Shown here piece by piece: positions 45,173 through 56,938 of a DNA stretch of 64,000 nucleotides; the stretch's first letter is position 1, and every line of letters starts with the position of its first letter. The position numbers were made by a program, and so were the translations under genes. The notes beneath the pieces were generated by a model that saw nothing but the letters and a program-made list of their open reading frames with translations, was not told the origin of the DNA and did no database searches. Origin of the DNA: Xenopus tropicalis (lineage: Eukaryota; Chordata; Amphibia; Anura; Pipidae); contig NC_030681.2 in NCBI RefSeq assembly GCF_000004195.4, positions 135,257,006-135,321,005 of the forward strand, in the 5' to 3' direction.

Positions 45173-47908
45173 TAGAAAGGGAAGTTTGAGAACAAATTTC
45201 ATGTTGGGTTGAAAAACATGAAGTCACTGATTGGACTCGGCCCACTTTCTCTAACCTTGGGCCACAGTTATACAGTAAAAACCACTGTGCAACGTTTGGG
45301 GACCCTGGTTTTAATAGTGTCTGAATGGCAGCAACTTAAATCTCCCCACTGAAAGTCAACAAGTGACATCTGATTGGCGGTTGGTGGCACCACCCCTTTT
45401 TCTAACCTGGAACTGCAGTTACCCAGTGACTAACTCTGCGAAGTTTAGGGGCCCTAGCATTAATAGTTAAAGAACGGCAGCAATTAAAATTTAAACCAAT
45501 AAAAGTCAATAGGTGAATTGCGATTGGTGGTTGGTGGCTCTGCCCACTTTTTCTAACCTTGAGTCGAAGTCACCCAGTAACAAACAGTGGGCACCCTGGC
45601 ATAAATAGTGTGAGAATGGCAGCATTTTAAATTTAAACCAATAAAATTCAATGGATGAAATCTGAATGGCTGTTAGTGGCCCAACCCACTTTTCCTATTT
45701 TTGAACTGCAGTTCCCCAGTGACCAACTTTCCAAATTTTGGTGACTCAGGCATAAAAATTGTGAGGCTGACAGCATTTTACACTTCACCATTGAAAGTAA
45801 ATAGATGAAATGTTATTGGCTGTTGGTGGCTCCGCCCACTTTTTTTTCTAACTTTGAATGGCAAATACCCAGTGACTAACTCTGGAAACTTTAACAACCC
45901 TGGAGTTAATATTTAAATAATGGCATCAGTTTAAATATAAACCAATGAAATCTAATGGGTGGAAATGGATTGGCTGTTGGTGGCTCCTCCCACTTGTTTG
46001 GGAACCCTGACGTAAATAGTGTGAGCAAAGCAACATTTTAAATATAAACCAAGAAAATTCAATAGGAGAAGTCTGATTGGCTGTTGGTGGCTTCACCCAC
46101 TTTTTAAAACCTAAAAATGCAGTTCCCTAGTGACCCTGGTGTTAATACTGTGAGAATGGCAGCAGGTTGAATTTCCCCATTGAAAATCAATAAAAATCTG
46201 ATTGGCTGTTGTTGGCTCCACCCACTTTTTCTAACTGAACTGCAGTTACCAGGTGACTAACACTGCAAAGTTTGGGGACCTTAGTATTAATATTTAAAGA
46301 ATGGCAGCAGTTTAAATTTAAACATATGAAGTCTATAGGTGAAATCTAATTGGTTGTTATTGGCCCCACCCACTTTTCTAAACTTGGAACATAGTCACCC
46401 AGTGACAAACTTTGCAAAGTTTGGGGACCCTGACATTAAACATGTGAGAATGGCAGCAATTAAAATTTTCCCACTGAAAACAATGAAAGAAATGTGATTG
46501 GCTTTTGTCAGCCCCGCCCACTTTTTCTAACCTTGGGTACAAAGTCACGCAGTGACTGACTGCAAAGTTTGCGAACTCTGGCATCAAACAAAAAAAAAAT
46601 TCAATAGGTGAAATCTGATTGGCTGTTGGTGGCCCCGCCTACTTTTTCAAAACTAAAACTGTAGTCCTCTAATGACCAACTGTGAAAAATTTGGGGACCC
46701 TGGGGTTAATACTGTGAGAATGGCAGCAGGTTGAATTTCCCCATTGAAAGTCAATAGGTAAACTCTGATTGGCTGTTGGTGGCTCCGCCCACTTTTTCTT
46801 ACCTTGAACCACAGTTACCTGGTGCCTAACTCTGCAAAGTTTGGGGACCCTGGTGTTATTACTGTGAGAATGGCAGCAGGTTGGATTTTTGCCAAGTCAA
46901 TAGGTAAAATCTGATTGGCTGTTCACATCTCCGCCCACTTTTGGGCATCCAACAATCATCATATTTTCATTCAGGCTGAGCCAATGACGGTGTGATTCAA
47001 GTTTGGGGAGTGTCGCCTCAAAGCTGTAAGATTGGCAGCAGTTTCAATTTCCCCATAAAAGTCAATGGGTACAATATGATTGGCTGTTGTTCGCCCCTCC
47101 CACTTTGAATTTTTTTTTTTTTAAATAACCTGAATGCGTAGTCACCCAGTGACTGCAAAGTTTGGAAAATCTGGCATCAAACCAATAAAAATCAATAGGT
47201 GAAATTTGATTGGTTGTTGGTGGCTCCGCCCACTTTTCAAAACTTAAATTGCAGTCCCCTAGTGACCAAGTGTAAAAAGTTTGGGGACCCCGGTGTTATT
47301 ACTGTGAGAATGGCAGCAGGTTGGATTTCTGCCAAATCAATAGGTAAAATCTGATTGGTGGTTCACAGCTCCGCCCACTTTTGGGCATCCAATAATCATC
47401 CTATTTTCATTCAGGCTGACCCCATGACTGTGTGATTCAAGTTTGGGGAGTGTCGCCTCAAAGCTGTAAGATTGGCAGCAGTTTCAATTTCACCATTAAA
47501 GTCAATGATTAAAATTTGATTGGCTGTTGTTGGCCCCTCCCACTTTGGGGTCATCCAACAAATGTTGCTGCTTCATTCGGGGTGACCCCATGATTATGTT
47601 ATTCAAGTTTGGGGGCTGTAGCTTCAAAGCTGTAAGAGCGGCAGCAGTTTGAAAATCTTCCCTGTCAAAGTCAATGGGAAAATTGGGGGGTTCGGAGCGG
47701 CGCCACAAAAAGACGGGGGGGCGGGATTGCTTAGAAAAGCACAAGCAACCTGCTCCGCTATAGGGCGAAGATGTGTGGGGAGTTTGGGTGCTGTACCCCT
47801 AAAACTGTAGGAGGAGTAGCGTTTAGAAAATGGGGGGCGCTAAGAATAAGAAGCGGAAGAATAAGCCAAAGTGGCAGAACAGTCTGCGGGGTTTCAGCCC
47901 AACACAAT
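45172..47908 (-). mobile_element. Helentron/Helitron2-like non-autonomous element (HINE), copy 2
   Basis: Same family as 7240-9240 in opposite orientation. Its 3' end is on the left: CTAG at 45172-45175 next to an ATT repeat, then the hairpin CAAACTTC...GAAATTTG (one mismatch when folded), then the subterminal repeat GTTTTTCAACCCAA. The 5' end near 47890-47908 has the diverged partner GTGTTGGGCTGAAACCCC. The body has about 18-20 units of 120-130 bp. Both copies share a unique 5' block (TTCTTCCGCTTCTTATTCTT; a GTGGCGCCGCTCCGAACC-like segment). No Rep/helicase was found. Confidence 0.72.
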
Positions 47909-47919
47909 AAGAAATCACA

Positions 47920-48540
47920 TGACTGGCCGCACGGCCAACTGTCAGTTATAATAACGGTTTTATCACTTCATTTCTGGGATCAGAGGTAAGTGGAGCGCTG
48001 GGGGCACTGGGGGGCATTTATAGGAAAATAGTGGCATAAATGCATCAAATCGCTATGTAATCGCACCACTAGGGGGCGCCTGGGATATTGGCGTTGGTTT
48101 TGCACATATTCTGTCATTTTGATAAATATAAAATGTGATTATGGGAGAGTTGGGGTTGGGGAGCAGGGAGACTACGAACGTCTCTGGATAAATACAAGTA
48201 ACACATAATATTTGGGGTTCAGATTCATCTTCTAATATTAATATTCACATTTCCCTGGATTTTTATATGTATTTTATAAAGTGTAAGTTTAAAACTTATT
48301 GGGGAAAAGTCTGAAATGTCCCATTTGTCCCATCGACTAACGGTCGCTCTGGGTGACAGTTGGGCACTTGGTGTTTAGGTTTTTCTTCTAATGCTCTAAT
48401 TAATATTCCTATTTCTCTCTGTATCTCACTTTATTTATAAAATTGCCTTATCTAAAAGCTTTTTATGGAAAAAATTGCCACTTCCCAGCTGCTAATGGGC
48501 TGCCTGAGGCTGGTGACAGTTACTGACAGGCAGCCATTGC
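47920..48540. other. Intergenic
   Basis: No exon or classified repeat recognised. It ends in GTGACAGTTACTGACAGGCA, which resembles part of the following 60-bp unit. Confidence 0.4.
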
Positions 48541-48544
48541 TTTC

Positions 48545-51500
48545 CTCAGCATCCCCTATCAGAGCTGCAGCCTGTAGTCCTATAACTGTCACTGGCCTAC
48601 GTGTCCCAGCATCCCCTATCAGAGCTGCAGCCTGTAGTCCTATAACTGTCACTGGCCTACGTGTCCCAGCATCCCCTATCAGAGCTGCAGCCTGTAGTCC
48701 TATAACTGTCACTGGCCTACGTGTCCCAGCATCCCCTATCAGAGCTGCAGGCTGTAGTCCTATAACTGTCACTGGCCTACGTGTCCCAGCATCCCCTATC
48801 AGAGCTGCAGGCTGTAGTCCTATAACTGTCACTGGCCTATGTGTCCCAGAATCCCCTATCAGAGCTGCAGTCTGTAGTCCTATAACTGTCACTGGCCTAC
48901 GTGTCCCAGAATCCCCTATCAGAGCTGCAGCCTGTAGTCCTATAACTGTCACTGGCCTACGTGTCCCAGCATCCCCTATCAGAGCTGCAGTCTGTAGTCC
49001 TATAACTGTCACTGGCCTACGTGTCCCAGCATCCCCTATCAGAGCTGCAGTCTGTAGTCCTATAACTGTCACTGGCCTACGTGTCCCAGCATCCCCTATC
49101 AGAGCTGCAGCCTGTAGTCCTATGTCACTAGCCTACGTGTCCCAGCATCCCCTATCAGAGCTGCAGTCTGTAGTCCTATAACTGTCACTGGCCTACGTGT
49201 CCCAGCATCCCCTATCAGAGCTGCAGCCTGTAGTCCTATAACTGTCACTGGCCTACGTGTCCCAGCATCCCCTATCAGAGCTGCAGCCTGTAGTCCTATA
49301 ACTGTCACTGGCCTACGTGTCCCAGCATCCCCTATCAGAGCTGCAGCCTGTAGTCCTATAACTGTCACTGGCCTACGTGTCCCAGCATCCCCTATCAGAG
49401 CTGCAGCCTGTAGTCCTATGTCACTAGCCTACGTGTCCCAGCATTCCCTATCAGAGCTGCAGTCTGTAGTCCTATAACTGTCACTGGCCTACGTGTCCCA
49501 GCATCCTCTACCAGATCTGCAGCCTGTAGTCCTATAACTGTCACTGGCCTACGTGTCCCAGCATCCCCTATCAGAGCTGCAGTCTGTAGTCCTATAACTG
49601 TCACTGGCCTACGTGTCCCAGCATCCCCTATCAGAGCTGCAGTCTGTAGTCCTATAACTGTCACTGGCCTACGTGTCCCAGCATCCCCTATCAGAGCTGC
49701 AGCCTGTAGTCCTATGTCACTAGCCTACGTGTCCCAGCATCCCCTATCAGAGCTGCAGCCTGTAGTCCTATAACTGTCACTGGCCTACATGTCCCAGCAT
49801 CCCCTATCAGATCTGCAGCTTGTAGTCCTATAACTGTCACTGGCCTACGTGTCCCAGCATCCCCTATCAGAGCTGCAGCCTGTAGTCCTATGTCACTAGC
49901 CTACGTGTCCCAGCATTCCCTATCAGAGCTGCAGTCTGTAGTCCTATAACTGTCACTGGCCTACGTGTCCCAGCATCCTCTATCAGATCTGCAGCCTGTA
50001 GTCCTATAACTGTCACTGGCCTACGTGTCCCAGCATCCCCTATCAGAGCTGCAGTCTGTAGTCCTATAACTGTCCCTGGCCTACGTGTCCCAGCATCCCC
50101 TATCAGAGCTGCAGTCTGTAGTCCTATAACTGTCACTGGCCTACGTGTCCCAGCATCCCCTATCAGAGCTGCAGTCTGTAGTCCTATAACTGTCACTGGC
50201 CTACATGTCCCAGCATCCCCATCAGAGCTGCAGCCTGTAGTCCTATGTCACTAGCCTATGTGTCCCAGCATCCCCTATCAGAGCTGCAGTCTGTAGTCCT
50301 ATAACTGTCACTGGCCTACGTGTCCCAGCATCCCCTATCAGAGCTGCAGCCTGTAGTCCTATGTCACTAGCCTATGTGTCCCAGCATCCCCTATCAGAGC
50401 TGCAGTCTGTAGTCCTATAACTGTCACTGGCCTACGTGTCCCAGCATCCACTATCAGAGCTGCAGCCTGTAGTCCTATGTCACTGGCCTATGTGTCCCAG
50501 CATCCCCTATCAGAGCTGCAGCCTGTTGTCCTATGTCACTGGCCTACATGTCCCAGCATCCCCTATCAGAGCTGCAGTCTGTTGTCCTATGTCACTGGCC
50601 TACGTGTCCCAGCATCCCCTATCTGAGCTGCAGCCTGTAATCCTATAACTGTCACTGGCCTACGTGTCCCAGCATCCCCTATCAGAGCTGCAGTCTGTAG
50701 TCCTATAACTGTCACTGGCCTACATGTCCCAGCATCCCCTATCAGAGCTGCAGCCTGTAGTCCTATAACTGTCACTGGCCTACGTGTCCCAGCATCCCCT
50801 ATCAGAGCTGCAGCCTGTAGTCCTATGTCACTAGCCTACGTGTCCTAGCATTCCCTATCAGAGCTGCAGCCTGTAGTCCTATAACTGTCACTGGCCTACG
50901 TGTCCCAGCATCCTCTATCAGATCTGCAGCCTGTAGTCCTATAACTGTCACTGGCCTATGTGTCCCAGCATCCCCTATCAGAGCTGCAGCCTGTAGTCCT
51001 ATAACTGTCACTGGCCTACGTGTCCCAGCATCGCCTATCAGAGCTGCAGTCTGTAGTCCTAAAACTGTCACTGGCCTACGTGTCCCAGCATCCCCTATCA
51101 GAGCTGCAGCCTGTAGTCCTATGCCACTGGCCTACGTGTCCCAGCATCCCCTATCAGAGCTGCAGTCTGTAGTCCTATGACTGTCACTGGCCTACGTGTC
51201 CCAGCATCCCCTATCAGAGCTGCAGTCTATAGTCCTATGACTGTCACTGGCCTACGTGTCCCAGCATCCCCTATCAGAGCTGCAGCCTGTAGTCCTATGT
51301 CACTAGCCTACGTGTCCCAGCATCCCCTATCAGAGCTGCAGTCTGTAGTCCTATAACTGTCACTGGCCTATGTGTCCCAGCATCCCCTATCAGAGCTGCA
51401 GTCTGTAGTCCTATAACTGTCACTGGCCTACGTGTCCCAGCATCCCCTATCAGATCTGCAGCCTGTAGTCCTATAACTGTCACTGGCCTACGTGTCCCAG

Positions 51501-52358
51501 CATCCCCTATCAGAGCTGCAGCCTGTAGTCCTATAACTGTCACTGGCCTACGTGTCGCAGGATCCCCTATCAGACCTGCAGCCTGTAGTCCTATAACTGT
51601 AACTGGCCTACGTGTCCCAGCATCCCCTATCAGAGCTGCAGCCTGTAGTCCTATGTCACTAGCCTACGTGTCCCAGCATCCCCTATCAGAGCTGCAGTCT
51701 GTAGTCCTATAACTGTAACTGGCCTACGTGTCCCAGCATCCCCTATCAGAGCTGCAGTCTGTAGTCCTATGTCACTAGCCTACGTGTCCCAGCATCCCCT
51801 ATCAGAGCTGCAGTCTGTAGTCCTATAACTGTAACTGGCCTACGTGTCCCAGCATCCCCTATCAGAGCTGCAGCCTGTAGTCCTATGTCACTAGCCTACG
51901 TGTCCCAGCATCCCCTATCAGAGCTGCAGTCTGTAGTCCTATAACTGTCACTGGCCTACGTGTCCCAGCATCCCCTATCAGAGCTGCAGTCTGTAGTCCT
52001 ATAACTGTCACTGGCCTACGTGTCCCAGCATCCCCTATCAGAGCTGCAGTCTGTAGTCCTATAACTGTCACTGGCCTACGTGTCCCAGCATCCCCTATCA
52101 GAGCTGCAGCCTGTAGTCCTATAACTGTCACTGGCCTACATGTCCCAGCATCCCCTATCAGAGCTGCAGTCTGTAGTCCTATAACTGTCACTGGCCTACG
52201 TGTCCCAGCATCCCCTATCAGAGCTGCAGTCTGTAGTCCTATAACTGTCACTGGCCTACGTGTCCCAGCATCCCCTATCAGAGCTGCAGCCTGTAGTCCT
52301 ATAACTGTCACTGGCCTACATGTCCCAGCATCCTCTATCAGATCTGCAGTCTGTGTCC
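48545..52358 (+). repeat. 60-bp satellite array, about 64 units
   Basis: Unit: GTGTCCCAGCATCCCCTATC, AGAGCTGCAGCCTGTAGTCC, TATAACTGTCACTGGCCTAC. A PstI-type CTGCAG occurs in nearly every unit. Shorter variant units (about 49 bp, with CCTATGTCACTAGCC) recur, at first every 295-296 bases (49123, 49419, 49714) and then irregularly. This is a partial higher-order pattern. Because 60 is a multiple of three, long repeat ORFs appear on both strands; they are not genes. Recent homogenisation is likely. Confidence 0.95.
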
Positions 52359-53270
52359 CTTGTCATCTGGTTGTCAGTGTTCCATTTACCTTAGTACCAT
52401 TTAGTGAGGTGATCCAGCAGCCAATTACAGTTGGGTACTGTGATTGGCTGTAACCCATACAGCTAATCTGTACCATACAGACACTCACACAGGGGATACA
52501 GTTAAGCAGCCCCATCATTCCCAACCCATTGGCCTTTATATTTCATAAAATCCAAATAAGTGCCTGTAACCCTCCCCTCGCTTTCTATGGGATCCCCTCT
52601 ATTTGGGAGCTGCCATTCTTGCTACTCCCCCTATGTGCAGATTGATACCCCCGGCCCATGTATTGGTACATTCTGTTTAACAGTCAGGCTCTCAGTATCT
52701 CTTGCTAGTAATGATGGCATCACATGGACTGCTTTATCTGTGCCCATTCTCATGGGAAACCCTAACAGCTGGGGGGATTTAAAGGGGCAAATGATCAGAT
52801 ATTATTTTACAGACAGGTGAGATTTAGATGGGAACAGATCAGCAGGTCCCCTCACTATCCGCCATCAGTTTATAGGCCCGGCCATTGGTTCCCTAGAAAC
52901 ACAGGTAGGAGTCCCCCATTTTCCGCTCCTGGGGTGCCATGTATAATGCCAGGCATGACAGGAGCGCATTGGAGTATAACAGTGTCAGTTCCCCAACCCG
53001 TGGCCTCCAGCTGTTGCTGAACTACAGTTCCCAGCATCCCCATCAGATCTCCAAACTATGGTGCCTCATGTTATAATAGAAGGGAGGAGGGATGGGGCCA
53101 AATACAACCTGTTTACTCTCATTTCAAGGGGAACTTCACCTTATATGCTGTTATTGCACAGATTTTGTTAGGATGCTAACCTGAGAAAAATCTCATTTCA
53201 CAATTTTGACATATTCATTTAGGGTCTGTTTGTAAAATGGGAGAACTGGTTGAGGGTGTGAATACTTATA
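52359..53270. other. Intergenic between the satellite and a MITE
   Basis: No recognised gene. GAACTACAGTTCCCAGCATC near 53020-53040 resembles the satellite unit read in part and may hint at its origin from a dispersed repeat. Confidence 0.4.
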
Positions 53271-53573
53271 CAGGTATGGGATCCCTTATCCGGAAACCCG
53301 TTATCCAGAAAGCTCTGAATTACGGAAAGCCTGTCACCCATAGACTCCATTTTACTCAAATAATTTAGAATTTTAAAACTGATTTCCTTTTTCTCTGTAG
53401 TAATAAAACAGTACCTTGTAATCCTTATTGGATGCAAAACAATCCTATTGGGTTTAATTAACGTTTTGTTGATTTTTTAGTAGACTTAAGGTACGGAGAT
53501 TCAAATTACGGAAAGACCCCTTATCTGGAATACCCTTGGTCCCAAGCATTCTGGATAATGGGTCCTATACCTG
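53271..53573. mobile_element. CAGGTATGGGATCC-type MITE, complete
   Basis: CAGGTATGGGATCCC at the left and GGGTCCTATACCTG at the right are inverted repeats, with TATA on both sides (part of the terminus or a target duplication). 303 bp. It is the best reference copy for the fragments elsewhere in the window. Confidence 0.85.
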
Positions 53574-53865
53574 TATAAGGCAGTGTGTAGCAAAGAGGGT
53601 TGGCGCATGTGAGCTCACAGTCTCTTTTTTCCCTCTCCCCATAAAGTGAAATTTCCGAGCGATTTTGAGCGATTCTTAGCTATTCCGAGCGACTCAGAGC
53701 GACTTTGTGGCATTTTTGGAGAGATTTTTTTGTGATTTTTGAGATATTCAGCGAGTTCCCAACTCATTTTTGACGTTTCTTAGGAAATAACATCTGCTGA
53801 CGTCTGCTGATATCTCTTTTTTTTATACCCAACTGCTCTTTTAAGAGCAAGAAGACCGGGGCGCA

Positions 53866-56800
53866 ATGCCATCCTGCGCCCCCTGGAGGAAGGTAAGGGA
53901 GCTGCTACGGTTCCATTTGAATGAAGGGTCTGGATGTACAGAGTATAGAATGTAACAGAATCTTTCTCTTTTCCCTCAGCGAGAGGCAGGATCCAGACCC
54001 CTCTCCGAGATTTATAAGGTGAGTAGAAAAAAGGGTAAAACTGTGCCCCACTCACTGCTACTGCTGTAGGGGCTGCAGGTTTTGTACCCTGGGGAATATT
54101 ATGTTATTAATAAAATCCCCCTTTTATTCTATTTTCCAGCCTCCTGATGGTCGGCTGACCAAGGGTGTGCTCCTCGGAGAGGGCGGCAGTGGAGCCGTTT
54201 ATAAGGTAAGGGCCCCAGCAAATTCCTAGAGGGATGAAAGTGCTGCCCCTGCTGTGTCCAGGATCCCATTCGCTGACACCGGCTCATCATACATTGGGCT
54301 GCTTTAGGCAGACATATCAGACTGCTGTTTTGGGGCCACATGGGGCCCTTTCTTTCCTACCTGAATGTAAGTGACAGCTTTGTGTCTGTGTTACAGGGTC
54401 TCCACCATCGCAGAGGAGTGGTGGCCGTGAAGATGGGGAACATCAGCTGGGTAGGGAATCTTTCTAGTTCCATTCTCAATATCATTCCTATTGGTGGGGT
54501 TGCCTATTTGAGCTAAAGGGTTTCTATTATTCCACCCCAGGATGAGGAGTCGGTGCGCAGGGAGCTGAAGTTCCTCCGGCAGTTTGGCGGCCACAAGAAC
54601 ATCGCTGCTTTCCACGGAGCCTATTACCGGGCTTCACTAGAGGAGGACAAATCGGATCTTCTGGAAGTAAGGAATTATTTGCTGTTTCTTGTTCCTCCCT
54701 CTTTTGCCAAAGAGATCTCCATTGGAGGAAATATAATCCCTGGTCTGACACCATTTTTTCTATTGCAGATTGTTCTTGAGCTCTGTGAGGGTGGCTCCGT
54801 CCACGACCTCATCAAGAGCAACAACCAATCCCTGAAGGAGCCCTGGATTGGCTACATCTGCAGGGAAGTATTAAAGGTAAGGCCAGAATAACCCCTTATG
54901 GACTCATCTATGATTTTGCATTATATATGTATATATATATTTATTATAGATCATCATTCTGCTAAAATGTGTTACACTCTTGGGAATATTTAGACTTATG
55001 TCTGTTATATTCTTATAACCTACATCTCAATCCCCCCAGGGGCTCCACCACATCCACCAGCACCGGGCCATACATAGGGACATCAAGAGCCCGAACATCA
55101 TGCTGACAAAGGAGGGGAGAGTGAAGTTGAGTGAGTAAAACTTAATAATTCAGGTTTTTATTGTATTGTATTTAAAAAGTAATTTTTCATTGATAAATAT
55201 AATCTGGTGTTTCAGTCGACTTTGGACTCTGCTGGGACCTGGACCCACAGACTGGAATGTGTAAGGAGCCTGACGGGACTGCACACTGGATGGCACCCGA
55301 GACCTTTAGGAGGAACGGCGAGGAACCAGAGTACGACACCAAAGTGAGTTGTACTTATAATACTTGGCACAACAGGGTGCATTTACCTATCAATGTTAAT
55401 GGGACATAAAAGCAGTGGGAGGAGCCGATGGCATTTTACTTCAGCCTCTCCCATCCTCTCTACACAAATGGGTGCTGCATTCAGTTAGGGGCAGTTCAGG
55501 TTACAAGGGAACTAAACATAAAGCAATTGGGGCCATTTCTTCCATCAGTGCTAAGCAGGCCCGGACGGGGATTCACAATAGGCCCTGGTATTCCAAGTGC
55601 ACAGGGGCCCAAACAGCCCCCCAGCAGCCCAATAAATAGTGACTGTCTATGGCATCTTACAGCAGCCCCTCTGGTATTTGTCAGAACCCACAGATTGCCG
55701 GTCTGGGCCTGGTGCTAAGTGGCCCAGTTCTAATAGATTCTATATTTTCCATTCATTGTATGCAGGCACTGATGGAAGAACCACCCCAGTAACAACTGAA
55801 TCACCCACTAACCCAGTTCTCTCCTTCTAATGCTCTTTGGTGTCTCTTTTCCAGTGTGACATCTGGTCGCTGGGAATAACTGCCATAGAAATGGCCGAGG
55901 GAAAGCCACGTAAGTAAATCTCAACGATTTGTGGATATTTATTCTATACTTTGAGAAGCAGATATTCTGTAGCAGAATGGGAAGAACTGGGACTTGCTAT
56001 TTTTTGCTATTTTGCTATTTTCAGCAAAAAAAAAACCAACTTTTTTCTTTAGTTGCAATAAATAGACAGTATACAGACATGGATGGATCTGATATATGCG
56101 TTTTTGTCTTTCAGCATACTACGACCAATACCCGGTGGAGGACATCATAATCGAGAGCCAACCACCGAAGCTTCAAGCCAACACCTGGTGAGTCCTTCCC
56201 AGCTCGTGTCACTAGATGCTCCCACAGCTCAGAGCTGAACTGAATGAAATGGGCTCTATTTTCACCAAATAATGCTAAAAGCCCTTTTTTCTTTTTTTCC
56301 AGGTCACAACAATTCCATTCCTTCTTGGAGTTGTGTCTGAAGAAGGATCCTGCGGAGCGATGGAGCACCAAGGAACTCCTGCATCACCCCTTCATTGCTG
56401 GACTGCCGCCCAAGAAGATCATCAGGGCTGAGATTCGGAAACACCTTCAGGCTCAGCAGAGGCGGCCGGCCAAGAGAGGTGAGGGGATCCATTGTATCTG
56501 GTACGACTGCACCATCATGAACACTAAACTGAGAAGCTGTTGGGCTTATTATAGTGGCGTTAGGGATAATGAACATATTTTGAGGGCTACACCACCTTAC
56601 ATTTTAGTATAATAGTGACAATGGGATTCTAAGACAATTTAGAATAGGAAAAAATAGGAATTTAATTTCAGCTCTGATTTTTTTTTATCTATACAGGAGT
56701 GAGGGAAGCAGCTCTCTGGGCCAGGAAACAGCTGCGTCGCGCTTGTGCCTTCTGCGCTTGTGCCTTCCACGCTTGTGCCTGTGCCTTCCACGCTTGTGCC

Positions 56801-56938
56801 TGTGCCTTCCACGCTTGTGCCTGTGCCTTCTGCGCTTGTGCCTTCCACGCTTGTGCCTGTGCTTTCCGTGCATACAAGATCTCGGCAGAAGAAACAGCGG
56901 CTCAGAAAATGGCACTGGAGGGCTTTCCTTGTTATTGA
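53866..56938 (+). CDS. Compact GCK/misshapen-like Ser/Thr protein kinase (12 coding exons, 394 aa model)
   Basis: Exons: 53866-53892, 53980-54018, 54140-54205, 54397-54450, 54541-54666, 54769-54876, 55040-55130, 55216-55343, 55855-55909, 56115-56187, 56303-56478, 56697-56938; all junctions GT/AG, frame open for 1185 bases. The kinase domain spans about 25-300: glycine loop GEGGSGAVYK (35-44), VAVK lysine K56, helix-C E70, HRD (152-154, IHRDIKSPN), DFG (172-174), APE (197-199). Blocks such as SLGITAIEMAEG, EPWIGYICRE and SVHDLIK resemble TNIK/MINK1/MAP4K4. The activation segment is unusual (PDGTAHWMAPE instead of FIGTPYWMAPE). There is no long coiled-coil region or CNH domain. The last exon is a 15/21-bp minisatellite coding Ala/Cys/His/Phe repeats and ends early. 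Substrate unknown. The start ATG gives a short leader before PPDGRLTKG. All kinase residues are intact, so it may be active; the C-terminus is uncertain. Confidence 0.8.
55556..55711. mobile_element. Small hAT-type MITE in kinase intron 8
   Basis: CAGGCCCGGAC / GTCTGGGCCTG ends, exact 8-bp duplication GTGCTAAG (55548-55555, 55712-55719). 156 bp. Confidence 0.87.
56738..56872 (+). repeat. Minisatellite (15/21-bp units) inside the last kinase exon
   Basis: Units GCTTGTGCCTGTGCCTTCCAC (positions shown in two parts: GCTTGTGCCTGTGC + CTTCCAC) and a shorter GCTTGTGCCTTCCAC form. Both lengths are multiples of three, so the reading frame is not broken by copy-number change. Confidence 0.88.

Noticed and set aside
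48452..52311. Long ORFs with a 20-residue repeat (GLQTAALIGDAGTRRPVTVI)
   Set aside because: Product of the 60-bp satellite unit; open on both strands and broken wherever a short unit occurs.
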